A DNA stretch of 64,000 nucleotides from Chryseobacterium sp. G0162 (GCF_003815715.1 NZ_CP033922.1:2900001-2964000); one strand, 5' to 3'. Numbered from the stretch's first letter, positions 9,657 through 19,855 are shown. Numbers and translations are program-made. Notes: generated from the letters alone by a model not told the origin.

Positions 9657-9791
9657 GATCTTAATTATTAGTTAAGTGAAAATAATAAAAATCAAACAGA
9701 TTATGAAATAAATATATAATAATTTTTATATTGTTGATGATTTTTCTATCGTAATGCAATATAATTGAAAAATATTTCACTTTCCGTATAT

Positions 9792-9819
9792 AAAAAATCC
9801 TGCACGTTTGTACAGGATT
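9792..9819 (-). terminator. Terminator of the phospholipase C operon
   Basis: On the minus strand the stem AATCCTGTAC/GTGCAGGATT with a 4-nt loop is followed by a T-run. It lies 27 bp past the phospholipase stop. Confidence 0.85.
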
Positions 9820-9845
9820 AATAATGTTTTTATAAGAATATAACT

Positions 9846-12188
9846 TTACGCCCAATGTGGATCCGAAACAGAAACTTTTCCTGTTTCTAATCTTCCTGCA
9901 AAATGCCAGATATGCTCGCCCCATGTTACTTTTAAGTCATACCAGCCTTTAAATGGGTTAAGGTCAATCACTATTTTCTCTTCCGGTTTGTGGATAGAAA
10001 TTGTTTTTTTAGTTTTTTCATACAGGTTTTCCAAGATAATACTTTCTTTTTTCCCATTTTTAACGATCAGTTCAACCTGGCTTTTTGAAGCATTATTAAT
10101 TAAGATAATCTCTGATTCCGGAATATTGTTTCCTTTGAATTTTCGGAAGAAACCATTAGGACCAAAAACTTCATAATCATAACTTCCTGATTGTCTTGTG
10201 GGATGAGACAGTTCTTGCCCGGAATACAATGCATAAGAAAAATAATAATGATGGCTGTTCAATTGGGTTCTGTCATAAAGATGGAGAGGAACTCCATTTT
10301 CTTTTGCATTAGTCATTCTAATCTTACCTGCTTCCAGATTCACATGAAAATTATAAGGAAGAGGATGGGAAGGCTTCATTCCTCTTTCCTGAATTTCAAG
10401 TAAATCATTCTTCAGTTCATTTTCAGAATACCATTTTAGCTGTGGAACAGGTTTATTTTTGGCTGCATTAATGGTTTTAGCATAATCCTTTTGATCAAGA
10501 TAATCCATTTTTGGAGCTTTGCTATTGGGCGAATTAAAAGCTGAGGTAAGATCACCACAAATAGCTCTTCTCCATTCACTGATATTGTCTACATGAACAT
10601 TTTTATTAAATTTCTTCATGATAAATTTCTCCAGGAACTGCAAAACAGAAGTATGATCTGAAACTTCAGAATTAACAAAACCGCCTTTCGTCCATGGGGA
10701 AGCAATAATCATAGGTACTCTGTAACCCAATCCTACTGTTCCTTCTGCTTTTTCATAATCCTTTAATGTTGGATCAGACATATATTCCTGAGCTTTATCT
10801 ACATATTCCACACCGCTTTTTCCATTGATATCAACCGGTTGGCTTGGATTTAATGGGGGAGCAAAAGGGATCACATGGTCAAAATACCCGTCATTTTCAT
10901 CATAATTGATAATGAAAATTGTTTTTTTCCACATTTCAGGATCTTTGGTCAGAATATTTAAAACCTCAGAAATATACCATGCTCCATACCATGGTGATCC
11001 GGGATGATCTGAGAAGTGCTCAGGAGCTACCAGCCAGGAAACCGAGGGCAATTTTTTCTCTTCTACATCCTTACGAAACTGGAAGAGTACATCTCCTTTG
11101 GGAACAACCAGTCTTTCTCCATGTTCATCTTTTCCAATTTCCAGATTGTGATAATCGGGATCTTTTGAATTTGTTGTAAAGGCTTTTTCGTGGAGGTTTT
11201 TCTCCTGCTGGGAAAGGTTTGAATAATTATCCGGATGATATTTTACCAGATCTTCCTGAAGTTCAGTAATGATGGCCTCCAGCCTTTCTTTCCGGTTAGG
11301 TTTTTTCAGGATTTCCTGCTTTAGTGAGGCGATGATGTTGGGAATATGCTCATAGTATCCTTTTGAAAACTTAACATTAAATTTTGAAAACCATTCAATC
11401 GGATTATCTGTAAAATTACTTAGCCATGCTTCCTGTTCCCCTGATAAACCTTTTGGAAGGCTGATCTCATTTTGATAAATACGCCATGAAACATTTTGCT
11501 CCTCTAAAATTTCGGGGAAGCTTTTCCATTTTGCCTGTCTTGCTTTATCATAATCAATATCATCATTCACCACATTAGCTTTTGATTTACCATTTTGCTG
11601 TTCTCTAAGCGTTCCCGACCAATGGAAAAGTCGGTTGGGAGTGGTTCCTGTCATTGAAGAACAGAAATATTGGTCAAATATGGTAAAAGCATCTGCAAGC
11701 TGATAGTAGAATGGAAGATCTTCACGGTTGTAGTAGCCCAAGGTAAGCGGAATATTTTTATAATTTTCGTTACCCGAAGCCTTAGCCTGAAGCCATTGGT
11801 CATATTTTCCTTTATTGAATGCCTGCTGCTGGTTTTCCCACGAATGGGGAAGGGAACTCATCCATGTTGATTTGGTATTTCTCAAATCCAGACGGGCCGG
11901 AGCTGCATATTTTCCTGTATTTTCCTTTTGAAAAAAAGCGGAATGCCCATCCTGCTTAATAAAAGTCCTTTTATCCAGGAACCCACGAACTCCTTTGAGA
12001 GCTCCAAAAGCATGATCGAATGAACGGTTTTCCTGCATCAAAATAACTACATGTTCTGCATCATAAAAAGTAGACTGTGCAGCAGGTTCTATCGCTAAAG
12101 CCTTTAGAATAGCAGGGTGTAAAACATTTGAAGTTCCTAATCCAGCTAATAAAATACTTGATTTTTCTAAAAATTCTCTTCTGTCCAT
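9846..12188 (-). CDS. Phosphocholine-specific phospholipase C, TAT-exported
   Basis: 780 residues, usual for bacterial phosphocholine-specific phospholipase C (EC 3.1.4.3), which cleaves phosphatidylcholine or sphingomyelin to phosphocholine. A twin-arginine signal is visible at the start (DRREFLEKSSILLAGLG). Family motifs of the AcpA/phosphoesterase superfamily are present: LMQENRSFDH near residue 52, MTGTTPNRLFHWSG with the nucleophile Thr region near 180, APEHFSDHPGSPW, and NYDENDGYFDHV. The last 190 residues form two C-terminal beta domains of the DUF756 type. It is the third gene after SusC and SusD (82 bp gap), so it probably supplies or processes their ligand. No truncation is seen. 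Confidence 0.93.
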   Translation of the reverse strand: MDRREFLEKSSILLAGLGTSNVLHPAILKALAIEPAAQSTFYDAEHVVILMQENRSFDHAFGALKGVRGFLDKRTFIKQDGHSAFFQKENTGKYAAPARLDLRNTKSTWMSSLPHSWENQQQAFNKGKYDQWLQAKASGNENYKNIPLTLGYYNREDLPFYYQLADAFTIFDQYFCSSMTGTTPNRLFHWSGTLREQQNGKSKANVVNDDIDYDKARQAKWKSFPEILEEQNVSWRIYQNEISLPKGLSGEQEAWLSNFTDNPIEWFSKFNVKFSKGYYEHIPNIIASLKQEILKKPNRKERLEAIITELQEDLVKYHPDNYSNLSQQEKNLHEKAFTTNSKDPDYHNLEIGKDEHGERLVVPKGDVLFQFRKDVEEKKLPSVSWLVAPEHFSDHPGSPWYGAWYISEVLNILTKDPEMWKKTIFIINYDENDGYFDHVIPFAPPLNPSQPVDINGKSGVEYVDKAQEYMSDPTLKDYEKAEGTVGLGYRVPMIIASPWTKGGFVNSEVSDHTSVLQFLEKFIMKKFNKNVHVDNISEWRRAICGDLTSAFNSPNSKAPKMDYLDQKDYAKTINAAKNKPVPQLKWYSENELKNDLLEIQERGMKPSHPLPYNFHVNLEAGKIRMTNAKENGVPLHLYDRTQLNSHHYYFSYALYSGQELSHPTRQSGSYDYEVFGPNGFFRKFKGNNIPESEIILINNASKSQVELIVKNGKKESIILENLYEKTKKTISIHKPEEKIVIDLNPFKGWYDLKVTWGEHIWHFAGRLETGKVSVSDPHWA

Positions 12189-12204
12189 GATCTATCGTAA
12201 TAAG

Positions 12205-12245
12205 AAAGAAACCGCAAGTTAATAGGATTTTCCTGCGATTTCTTT
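12205..12245 (-). terminator. Hairpin between SusD and phospholipase C genes
   Basis: Arms AAAGAAACCGCAAG (12205-12218) and CCTGCGATTTCTTT (12232-12245) pair with one G-U and one mismatch. On the minus strand the stem ends in TTTCTTTCTTATT. It may attenuate transcription into the phospholipase gene. The T-run is weak. Confidence 0.4.
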
Positions 12246-12270
12246 GTTTTGTGTAAAAAAAATCAGATTC

Positions 12271-13791
12271 TTACTGTAACCACCAAGGTTTAGAGTTGAT
12301 ATTATCATTTCCACCATATTGAGTGGTAAGAGCTGCCTTTAAATTGGTACTATTATAATTGTACTCAGACTGAGGATATCTGAATCTGAATGGTGCTGCT
12401 ACACCAGGTTTTAAAGGGTAATTAGGATATCCTGTTCTCAGGTAATCATAATAAGAAGTCCATTGTGACTGGTGGAACATAATCATGTACTTTTGCGTCA
12501 TAATTTTTTCCAATTGTACCTGCAGAGACGCAGAGTTATCATAAACCACCAAAGGAGTAGCCAGGTATTGGTTGACATCAAATCCTGTAAAATATTGTCC
12601 TGAATTTTTTACGTAAGTCTGATAAAAACTGAAACTGGCTTTGATTCCATTGTCATAATGTGTTTTTGCTGATCCGGATATCCAGCCTCTGGCTGTTGCT
12701 TCTGCCAGGATAAACTCCAGTTCAGAGTAGCTTAAAATTGATGAAGGTTCGTTAGTTGGATCTTTGTAGAAACGGTCATTCACCTTAGAAATGTTTTTAG
12801 CAGTAATTAAGGCAGCATTGTCAGAATATGGAGAAGTAGGATTTCCTCCATTATATCCGCTAAAATCTGTGATGGTTTTTCCTGCTTCTTTAGCTCCAGT
12901 AGTTTGAGAGGCAAATGTAAATAAACGTGGATCTTTTCTGTCTTTAAATAAATTGATGAAATAATCAGCCATATATAAACTGGATCCATATCCACTGTTG
13001 TTGAACATAGAATATCTACTGTCTGCTGCGTCAGCAAACTTAAGTTCCCCATTATCTGAAATAGAGGTCATCAAAGGCTGGCTTCCTGCAATAGAAGCAA
13101 ACTCTGTTGCAATATTGTAACTTCCAACGGTTGTTTTTTTAGATAGAGTGATTAAGATTTTCAAACGGAATGAATTGATGAGTTTTTTCCATTTGTTAGC
13201 ATCTCCGTTGAAAATAATATCTCCTTCAATTTTATCATTGGTATTAATAAGATCATTGGCTTCTTTTAATTCTGATAAAACTCCGGCCATCACAACATCC
13301 TGACTGTCATATTTAGGTTGGGTAATACCCGATTCACCTTTTACTGCTTCAGAATAGGGAATACTGCCCACTTTTAAACTTGTATTAAAGAAATAATAAG
13401 CTCTTAGAAATTTACCTACGGCAACATAGTTTTTATTATTTCTTTTTTCAGACTCCTGCATCATTTTTACTGTATTAAGAAGCCCTTTTGAATAGACTTC
13501 AAAAGATGCGTCATTCCATTTCATGTACTGAAAAGGATTTTCACCATCGGTACCAATCATCATTCTTGAAGCATACATATTGTCTCCATTCACCCAAAAG
13601 GCATCTTTAGCAACATAGGTGAGAAGATATTTAGGATCAATACTTGCCTGATCATTCGGGTTTTCATTGATTTTATCAAGATTGGATTCACATGATGTCA
13701 ATGCCAATACTCCTGCTGTCAATACAGATGTGATTAGTCTTTTTGCTTTTTTACTTTTTAAGTCTTTCGTTTTGAATATATTATTTTTCAT
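12271..13791 (-). CDS. SusD/RagB family lipoprotein of the phospholipase C locus
   Basis: 506 residues. The N-terminus has a basic stretch, a hydrophobic segment (LITSVLTAGVLALTSC) and a lipidation Cys at about residue 34, followed by ESNLDKINENPND, a typical SusD opening. The central helical repeats and the C-terminal FRFRYPQSEYNYN...GGND segment match the SusD-like_2 group. It starts 18 bp after the SusC stop, and the phospholipase C gene follows. It likely captures the ligand at the surface for the adjacent SusC barrel. Confidence 0.92.
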   Translation of the reverse strand: MKNNIFKTKDLKSKKAKRLITSVLTAGVLALTSCESNLDKINENPNDQASIDPKYLLTYVAKDAFWVNGDNMYASRMMIGTDGENPFQYMKWNDASFEVYSKGLLNTVKMMQESEKRNNKNYVAVGKFLRAYYFFNTSLKVGSIPYSEAVKGESGITQPKYDSQDVVMAGVLSELKEANDLINTNDKIEGDIIFNGDANKWKKLINSFRLKILITLSKKTTVGSYNIATEFASIAGSQPLMTSISDNGELKFADAADSRYSMFNNSGYGSSLYMADYFINLFKDRKDPRLFTFASQTTGAKEAGKTITDFSGYNGGNPTSPYSDNAALITAKNISKVNDRFYKDPTNEPSSILSYSELEFILAEATARGWISGSAKTHYDNGIKASFSFYQTYVKNSGQYFTGFDVNQYLATPLVVYDNSASLQVQLEKIMTQKYMIMFHQSQWTSYYDYLRTGYPNYPLKPGVAAPFRFRYPQSEYNYNSTNLKAALTTQYGGNDNINSKPWWLQ

Positions 13792-13809
13792 TGTAATGTC
13801 GCCTTTAAA

Positions 13810-16800
13810 TTAAAACTTAAGATTAAATCCGATTCCGAACCATCTGCTTGAAGGATCCTGAATATCATTAGCGATATCGCCTGTTCTTCCCGATCTGATC
13901 TGGAAGTCCGGATCTGAATAAAGGTTTTTAGACTTTTTCCACATAGCCAGATTGTAAGCCGAGATATTGGCAGTGAACCCTTTAACCATTCCTTTTGGAT
14001 TCAATAGGGAAGAGAAGTCATATTCTAATACTACAGATCTTAACTTGATAAAGGTTCTGTCGAAAACATTCGCAAATTCTTCACTTTCATCCTGAGTTAC
14101 TCTGGCCTGGTATGGATAATTCTGTGCCCAATCCTGGAAGTTGATAGGATTGGTATGCTGAGTATAAAGCCCTGTTGCAGGATTGTAATTCACTCCATCC
14201 GGTACAAAATAATACTTTCCAGGATTAGCATATTCAAGATCTCTGTAGGCAACAGAATTCGGATGTTTTCCACCCCACCACATTTTTTCAACGACCTGAG
14301 ATCTCATGATTCCACCGATGCTTCCATCAATTCCGATATTTAAGGATAGTTTTTTATACTTGAAGGTATTGTTGAAACCAAAAGTCCAGTCCGGATTGAA
14401 GTGTCCTAGATTACTTGGAGCATTAGCTTTTGTTGGCATTCCTGATTTGGCATCCAGAATTACCTTCCCATCCGGAGATTTTTGCCATGTGTAATCATAA
14501 TAGCTGTCCATTCTTTCACCTAACTTGATATTGTTGTAGTTAGGCATGTTATCATAAATAGAAGTTAGCTTTTGTTCATACGTACTCCAGTTGATTAATG
14601 TTTTCCAGGTGAAATCAGTAGTCTTTATTGGGACCATTCCGAGTGAAATTTCGAATCCTTTTGTAGTATATTCATTACCATTCACATACTGAGAGACAAA
14701 ACCTGATGACTCAGCACTTGGGAACTCCAGAATATTGTTGTAATCAAGAGTTCTGAAATAAGTAGCATCTAAAGTAATTCTGTTATTGAAAAGACCGGCA
14801 CTTAATCCCAATTCATAAGATTTGGTCTGTTCAGGTTTCAATGTATTTTCTACATTTAGGATGGTAGGATACAAATAGGTTGGATTACCATTAAAACTTA
14901 TTCCTTTATTATTTGAATAATAATTTCTGATAGAGTAAGGTTGGAAATCATAAGCCACTTTTGCCCATGAAGCAGAAAGTTTAAGCATATTGACAGCCTC
15001 AGGCATTTTTACCAGATTGGAAATAACAGCACTGATGGATGCGGAAGGGTAGAAGTAAGATCTATTGGCTTTTGGTAAAGTAGATGACCAGTCATTACGT
15101 CCGGAAATATTGATGAAGAAAGCATTGTATAACCCGATATCAATCGTAGAATAGGCACTGTAAATTAGCTTTTCTTTCAGATAAGTGTAATTTTTGAGGG
15201 CTCCGATGGAATTGTCAAATGAATATATTTCCGGGATCTTTAAACCGTCGGTAGACATTTCATTCCTATTATTTTTAAAGTAAAATGCAGAACCTCCGGC
15301 ATTGATCGTAAAATCAAAATTATCAGAGATTTTCTTTTTATAAGTAGCCAAAACATCGTAGTTGAGGTTCCAGGTTTTCAGATCTTTTACAATATATCCA
15401 CCACTTCTTGGAGCACTGTAATTGAAATAAGAATAGGGACTGAATGTTTCTGATTTGCTATGATTTTCAACAAGGGAAATTTTTCCTTTTACGGAAAGGT
15501 CTTTTGTCGCCTTATATTCTAATCCGGTTTGGGCATTAATAATATTGGTCCTGTTTTGATTTTTATAGTATTCAGCTCCGAACCATGGGTTATTGTACCA
15601 TGCATAATTCCAGTTAGCCTGAGCCCTGCCTTCTTTTCCCGGAATCCACATGTGGTTTTTTAGGGCATTTCCATCCACATCAGCCCCCATCCAGATCAAG
15701 ATGGTATACATGTGTCCACTAGGGTTGTACTCGTAATTAGGAACGTTAGGAGTAAAAGCCTGATTGAAATTAAATTTTGTATCAAAGATGAACTTGTCTC
15801 CCAGGTGATTTTCAGAAGAGAAATTAACTCCGTACTTCTGTAGATAAGAGTTGGGAACCCTGTCATCATAATTCATGAAGTTTCCAGAAAACCTGTAGAT
15901 ATCTTTATTATTTCGATAGCTGATCGCAAAATTATTATTGTTGATAATAGCAGGTTTTAAGAAAGTATTTAAATTATCATGGTATTTCCAGTCAATCGGA
16001 ACTCTTTCATATCTTGCTTTATCATTATACTGAGTACCGGTTACAGCTCCATACCACGGAACGACCTGTCCGGTTACTTTATCCCTGATCGGGCTGTTCC
16101 ATTGGGCAATCTTGAGTCCGGGAACAAATTTAGGACCCCAGATCATATCTCCATCATTTACTCCACCATCGGCTCCATCCCAGAATTCGTACTTTCCCTG
16201 AGAACCATTACCATATTCAGTCTGAGTTTTTGGAAGATTGGTAAACCCTCCTGTAATCATAGTATTCTGAGAAAATTCTACAGAAAACCCTTTCTTCTTC
16301 GCACTTTTTGTGGTGATCAGAATAGCTCCATATCGACCTCTTGAACCATAAAGCGCAGAAGCGGTAGCTCCTTTCAGGACGTTGATGTTTTCTATATTGT
16401 TAGGATCTAAATTCTGGAAAACTTCTTTTTCTACAATCACTCCATCAATAACAAATACCAAATTAGAATTTCCTCTTAAGGTAAATTGTGGAGCCTGCTG
16501 CATTCCTGTTGGGTTGGAAACATTCAAGCCGGCCACCTGTCCTGAAAATAAATTTCCGATACTTGGTGTAGTAATGGTTTCAAACTGTTTGGTTCCTACT
16601 TCCTGAGTAGAATATCCAATCTTTTCCTTTTTCTTAGCGATCCCAAGAGCGGTAATAACAACACCTTCAATCTGCTTTTCATTGGCTTTTCTTAAAACAA
16701 CAGCGTATTGCTTTTTTGAAGAAACCTCCACCGTGTAAACGGAAAAATCGGGAGAAAAGAATTCCAGAATATCTTTGGGATTGGCTGAAATGGTAAAATT

Positions 16801-16968
16801 CCCATTTTCATCTGTTATCGTCGTTTTTCCTGTATTTTTGTCGGTAATATTTACTCCTGAAACACTGGTTCCATTTTCAGATTTTACATTTCCGGAAACG
16901 GCAATCTCCTGAGCTGTAATATATAACGGAAGTAAAAAAACGGCAAACGTAGCTAAAGTTTTCTTCAT
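13810..16968 (-). CDS. SusC/RagA TonB-linked outer membrane transporter of the phospholipase C locus
   Basis: 1052 residues from the first ATG (MKKTLATFAVFLLPLYITAQ signal peptide). An upstream TTG that extends the frame overlaps the promoter box and is not a credible start. Domains: carboxypeptidase-D-regulatory-like fold (about 22-100, VSGNVKSENGTSVSGVNITD), TonB-box/plug (about 105-225) with VFVIDGVIVE, LDPNNIENINVLKGATASALYGSRG and ILITTKSAKK, then a barrel closing in GIGFNLKF. It works with the next SusD as a TonB-powered importer. Linkage to the phosphocholine phospholipase C gene suggests a phospholipid-derived ligand (inference). Confidence 0.94.
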   Translation of the reverse strand: MKKTLATFAVFLLPLYITAQEIAVSGNVKSENGTSVSGVNITDKNTGKTTITDENGNFTISANPKDILEFFSPDFSVYTVEVSSKKQYAVVLRKANEKQIEGVVITALGIAKKKEKIGYSTQEVGTKQFETITTPSIGNLFSGQVAGLNVSNPTGMQQAPQFTLRGNSNLVFVIDGVIVEKEVFQNLDPNNIENINVLKGATASALYGSRGRYGAILITTKSAKKKGFSVEFSQNTMITGGFTNLPKTQTEYGNGSQGKYEFWDGADGGVNDGDMIWGPKFVPGLKIAQWNSPIRDKVTGQVVPWYGAVTGTQYNDKARYERVPIDWKYHDNLNTFLKPAIINNNNFAISYRNNKDIYRFSGNFMNYDDRVPNSYLQKYGVNFSSENHLGDKFIFDTKFNFNQAFTPNVPNYEYNPSGHMYTILIWMGADVDGNALKNHMWIPGKEGRAQANWNYAWYNNPWFGAEYYKNQNRTNIINAQTGLEYKATKDLSVKGKISLVENHSKSETFSPYSYFNYSAPRSGGYIVKDLKTWNLNYDVLATYKKKISDNFDFTINAGGSAFYFKNNRNEMSTDGLKIPEIYSFDNSIGALKNYTYLKEKLIYSAYSTIDIGLYNAFFINISGRNDWSSTLPKANRSYFYPSASISAVISNLVKMPEAVNMLKLSASWAKVAYDFQPYSIRNYYSNNKGISFNGNPTYLYPTILNVENTLKPEQTKSYELGLSAGLFNNRITLDATYFRTLDYNNILEFPSAESSGFVSQYVNGNEYTTKGFEISLGMVPIKTTDFTWKTLINWSTYEQKLTSIYDNMPNYNNIKLGERMDSYYDYTWQKSPDGKVILDAKSGMPTKANAPSNLGHFNPDWTFGFNNTFKYKKLSLNIGIDGSIGGIMRSQVVEKMWWGGKHPNSVAYRDLEYANPGKYYFVPDGVNYNPATGLYTQHTNPINFQDWAQNYPYQARVTQDESEEFANVFDRTFIKLRSVVLEYDFSSLLNPKGMVKGFTANISAYNLAMWKKSKNLYSDPDFQIRSGRTGDIANDIQDPSSRWFGIGFNLKF

Positions 16969-16980
16969 TCTTTTTGAATG

Positions 16981-16988
16981 CAAATTTA
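16981..16988 (-). promoter_or_regulatory. -7 element TAAATTTG of the SusC-SusD-PLC operon
   Basis: Exact match to the Bacteroidetes TAnnTTTG box, ending 12 bp before the SusC ATG, so the leader is very short. Confidence 0.65.
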
Positions 16989-17002
16989 GCCGGGTACTAT
17001 TA

Positions 17003-17015
17003 CGTAAATTTTACG
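17003..17015. promoter_or_regulatory. Palindrome in the -33 region of the SusC promoter
   Basis: CGTAAATTTTACG is a perfect 6+1+6 palindrome about 15 bp upstream of the TAAATTTG box, where RNA polymerase contacts the -33 region. It could be an operator. No nearby regulator gene is evident. Confidence 0.35.
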
Positions 17016-17257
17016 ATCATATTAAGATAAAAATACAATTTATATATTTTTTAACAGAAATAATTAATGAAATGGTAAAATGAGAAAGTATTGTTGTATG
17101 GGTGTTTTTGCTTTATTATTAAGGCTGGAAGCTGGAAGTCAGAGGTTGGAAGTTATTGAGATTTTGAAAACCGCTGAAAGACATTTTATTAACTTTCAAT
17201 AAGAGGGTAACTATTAAAAATAGTAACCTCATAGTAATTTCCAGTTTCCTTTCTCTC

Positions 17258-18862
17258 CTAAAACCTACTCAGAATTCCCCAGTGGATTTTTATGTCATTG
17301 AACTTAAATGGATTTCCAAACTCATTACCATTCGACAGCTGGAAACTCATCAGCCCAATCGGAATGAAGAAGTTGAAACCGAGCCCAACACTGTAAAGCT
17401 TGGGTTTTACATTCAGGGATTTATTATTGAGCTGGCCATATTGCCCAAAGAAGTCAAAGAAAGCCTGGTTACCTATAAGGTAACGGTATTCCAGACTCCC
17501 GTAATAATAAAAGTCGGCGGCGAGGGAGTTTTCGTTAAAGCCACGCATGGAATTCCAGCCACCAAAACGGTAAAGTTCGTTGGCCGAAAACTCAATTTTA
17601 GAATCCATCATAGCACCTTCCCCTTTGATATTGAGGAAATGGTTTCCTGAAATATGATAATTATGTTCCCCGGAGAAATAAAACTGGTTTTGAGCAGCTT
17701 TTATATTTCCTTTGGTATAGGTGGTTGTTAAATAATCGTATCCGGCATTGATTCTTGTTTTGTAAAGAAACAGATCAATATCGGTAGGCTCAGTCATTTC
17801 AAACCAGATCCCGATCCCTTTTTTGTTGTAATCTTTCCCAATAGCATACAGTGAATCAATCACCGTTGAGGTTTCCAAGGTTGCACGCAGACCGATTTTG
17901 TTACGGTTATTGATATGGTAATAGAAAGCAGGAAGGAATTTTACATTAGCAAACGTAGAATCCTGTCTGTAAATATTCACCTTTGTATTCATCCCGACAT
18001 TGGATTTAAAAAGATAAGGTATGTCTACCTGAAGATCAAAGGTCTGGCCTTTGTCAGGGTTTCTCTGCCAATAAAGGTTAACCGCTTCAAAACCATTGAA
18101 CATATTCCTGAAATTTACATTCATGGTACCGTTTAAGGTAAATTTATCCGTCTTATCATTTCCAAAACCGATGACCCCATCAAAGGTATTGGTCTTTTTC
18201 TTTTGTAAAAACAGGTAGATATTGGTGGAATCCTTGGTGAATAAGGTCTGTGGCTGCCGGTCAAGCATCACAAAAGGATGGCTTTGAAAACTCTTGTTGA
18301 TGGCTAATAAGTTCTTCTCATCATAGTTTTTTCCTTTGAACTCTTTTTCAAGATTTTTAATGAACCTTTTTGGAACCCTGTCATAACCTTTTACAACAAA
18401 GCCATTGATCGTTCTTTTATCATTCTTATTGATATCCAGCTCTATAATTGGATATCCATTTTTCTGACCTTTATATTTTGATTTGATTCTGCTGAATGAA
18501 TAGCCTTCATCAATATAACTTTTATTGATACTTTTTTTGGTAGAATCTAAATTTTTAGTGAAAAAATCTTTCTGAACTTTCAGCTTATGCACAATGGAAT
18601 CAGAAAGATTCACATAGGTTTCATTAAAGTTTTTTCCTTTGTTGAAAAAAATCTCTGTACTGTCACCTTTTACCTTTACCTCCTTCAGCTGAGTGAAAAA
18701 ATAATTATTCTGAGTTAGAGAATCCAGAAACTTTACCGCAGAAGTTGAATCTTTTACTTTTTTTCTGACTTTTGTTTCAGTATCAATAAGCCAATACTGT
18801 TTCTTCTGCGCTTGTGTAAAAACGCAGAACAGAACAAAAAATATTTTTAAAAATAACTTCAA
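17258..18862 (-). CDS. Omp85/BamA-superfamily outer membrane protein
   Basis: 534 residues with signal peptide (KLFLKIFFVLFCVFTQAQ). The N-terminal third is soluble and may hold one POTRA-like module (about 150-225, TINGFVVKGYDRVPKRFIKNLEKEF). The rest is a barrel of about 16 strands. RFGGWNSMRGFNENSLAAD near residue 430 matches the conserved RGF loop of Omp85/TpsB barrels. The protein is shorter than BamA, with too few POTRA modules for the essential assembly role, so it is more likely an accessory Omp85 protein. The frame starts with TTG: no in-frame ATG lies nearby and the signal peptide begins exactly there. A weak hairpin at 17205-17240 may end transcription. Confidence 0.85.
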   Translation of the reverse strand: MKLFLKIFFVLFCVFTQAQKKQYWLIDTETKVRKKVKDSTSAVKFLDSLTQNNYFFTQLKEVKVKGDSTEIFFNKGKNFNETYVNLSDSIVHKLKVQKDFFTKNLDSTKKSINKSYIDEGYSFSRIKSKYKGQKNGYPIIELDINKNDKRTINGFVVKGYDRVPKRFIKNLEKEFKGKNYDEKNLLAINKSFQSHPFVMLDRQPQTLFTKDSTNIYLFLQKKKTNTFDGVIGFGNDKTDKFTLNGTMNVNFRNMFNGFEAVNLYWQRNPDKGQTFDLQVDIPYLFKSNVGMNTKVNIYRQDSTFANVKFLPAFYYHINNRNKIGLRATLETSTVIDSLYAIGKDYNKKGIGIWFEMTEPTDIDLFLYKTRINAGYDYLTTTYTKGNIKAAQNQFYFSGEHNYHISGNHFLNIKGEGAMMDSKIEFSANELYRFGGWNSMRGFNENSLAADFYYYGSLEYRYLIGNQAFFDFFGQYGQLNNKSLNVKPKLYSVGLGFNFFIPIGLMSFQLSNGNEFGNPFKFNDIKIHWGILSRF

Positions 18863-18967
18863 TTGACCATTCCGAATATAAGTTGAAGGCTTGTGAAAAA
18901 ATACAAAGATTCTTCACTGCATTTCATTCCGTTCAAAATGACAATGCGTTTTATCAATCAACTAATT

Positions 18968-19756
18968 TTAATCCAGTTTATTATATTTCTTCATTAAATT
19001 CTCATAAATTCCTTGTGGAAGAATCCATTTCAACGGAACTCCGATTTTCTGCCCGAATTTACCAAAATAATAATGAGCTTTCCATTTATTCTTTCCTAAA
19101 AGTTTTTCAATGTATTCTGCTACCTCCATTGGTTCAGTTCCCTCGTCTACATGAGCATTCATTAAAGCATACACTTTATCGAAAACATTTTTATAAGGCT
19201 GGGAGACCTGTGCAATCACTCTGTTGTCTGCAATATTGGTTTTAATATCACCCAAATGTAAAGAGCACACATCGATATTCCAAGGATACACTTCATATCT
19301 CATCGCTTCCGTTACTTTATCCAAAGCAGATTTTGAAGCAGAGTAAAACCCGCGGAAAGGTAATCCCATTTCACTTCCGATACTGGATACATTAATGATT
19401 TTTCCAAATTTATGTGCTCTCATTGTAGGAAGAACCGCGCTCATCATCTGAACAGGCCCGGTAAGATTAAGGCTGAAAAGTTTAAGGATATCTTCTTTGG
19501 TAGAATCTTCCACAGCACCTACCATTCCCATTCCGGCATTGTTGATAAGGACATCAATTTTGGTTTCTATTTTCAGGACCTCAGCAATAGCATTCTGAAC
19601 AGCGGTGTTGTCAGTAACATCTGTCGGGATAGATTTGAAATACTGACTTTCCGTATATTTTCGGCTTAAACCAAATACTTTGTGTCCTTTTTTACCGAAG
19701 TATTCCGCCAAAGCAAATCCAATTCCGGAGGAAGTTCCTGTGATGATAATGGTCAT
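18968..19756 (-). CDS. Short-chain dehydrogenase/reductase (SDR)
   Basis: 262 residues, classical SDR length. The NAD(P)-binding TGTSSGIG motif lies at residues 6-13, NNAG near 87, the catalytic Ser in INVSSIGS and the YSASK catalytic Tyr/Lys pair near 150. These enzymes are cytosolic oxidoreductases; the substrate cannot be told from the sequence. The C-terminal KWKAHYYFGKFGQKIGVPLKWILP tail is typical of SDRs annotated as acting on lipid-like substrates, but that is weak evidence. It has its own TACATTTG promoter upstream and is separated by about 100 bp from the Omp85 gene. Confidence 0.92.
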   Translation of the reverse strand: MTIIITGTSSGIGFALAEYFGKKGHKVFGLSRKYTESQYFKSIPTDVTDNTAVQNAIAEVLKIETKIDVLINNAGMGMVGAVEDSTKEDILKLFSLNLTGPVQMMSAVLPTMRAHKFGKIINVSSIGSEMGLPFRGFYSASKSALDKVTEAMRYEVYPWNIDVCSLHLGDIKTNIADNRVIAQVSQPYKNVFDKVYALMNAHVDEGTEPMEVAEYIEKLLGKNKWKAHYYFGKFGQKIGVPLKWILPQGIYENLMKKYNKLD

Positions 19757-19847
19757 TTAATTCGTACTGTTTTTATGAGTTTCATTTTTCCTGGTCATTA
19801 CTAATCCGTTTTTTTGATGCTCGGTGAGCAGGAAAATCTATTTTCAG

Positions 19848-19855
19848 CAAATGTA
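19848..19855 (-). promoter_or_regulatory. -7 element TACATTTG for the SDR gene
   Basis: Matches TAnnTTTG on the minus strand about 90 bp upstream of the SDR start codon. Confidence 0.5.

Noticed and set aside
9661..9924. Minus-strand reading frame of 87 codons
   Set aside because: It overlaps the end of the phospholipase gene and its terminator, has no signal or motif, and composition of intergenic AT-rich DNA.
17121..17160. Degenerate GGAAGCTGGAAGT repeats as a mobile element
   Set aside because: Short microsatellite-like tract with no inverted ends or coding capacity; a similar tract occurs near 27935-27970.
17205..17240. Terminator of the Omp85-like gene
   Set aside because: Imperfect stem and no clear T-run on the minus strand; kept only as a remark.
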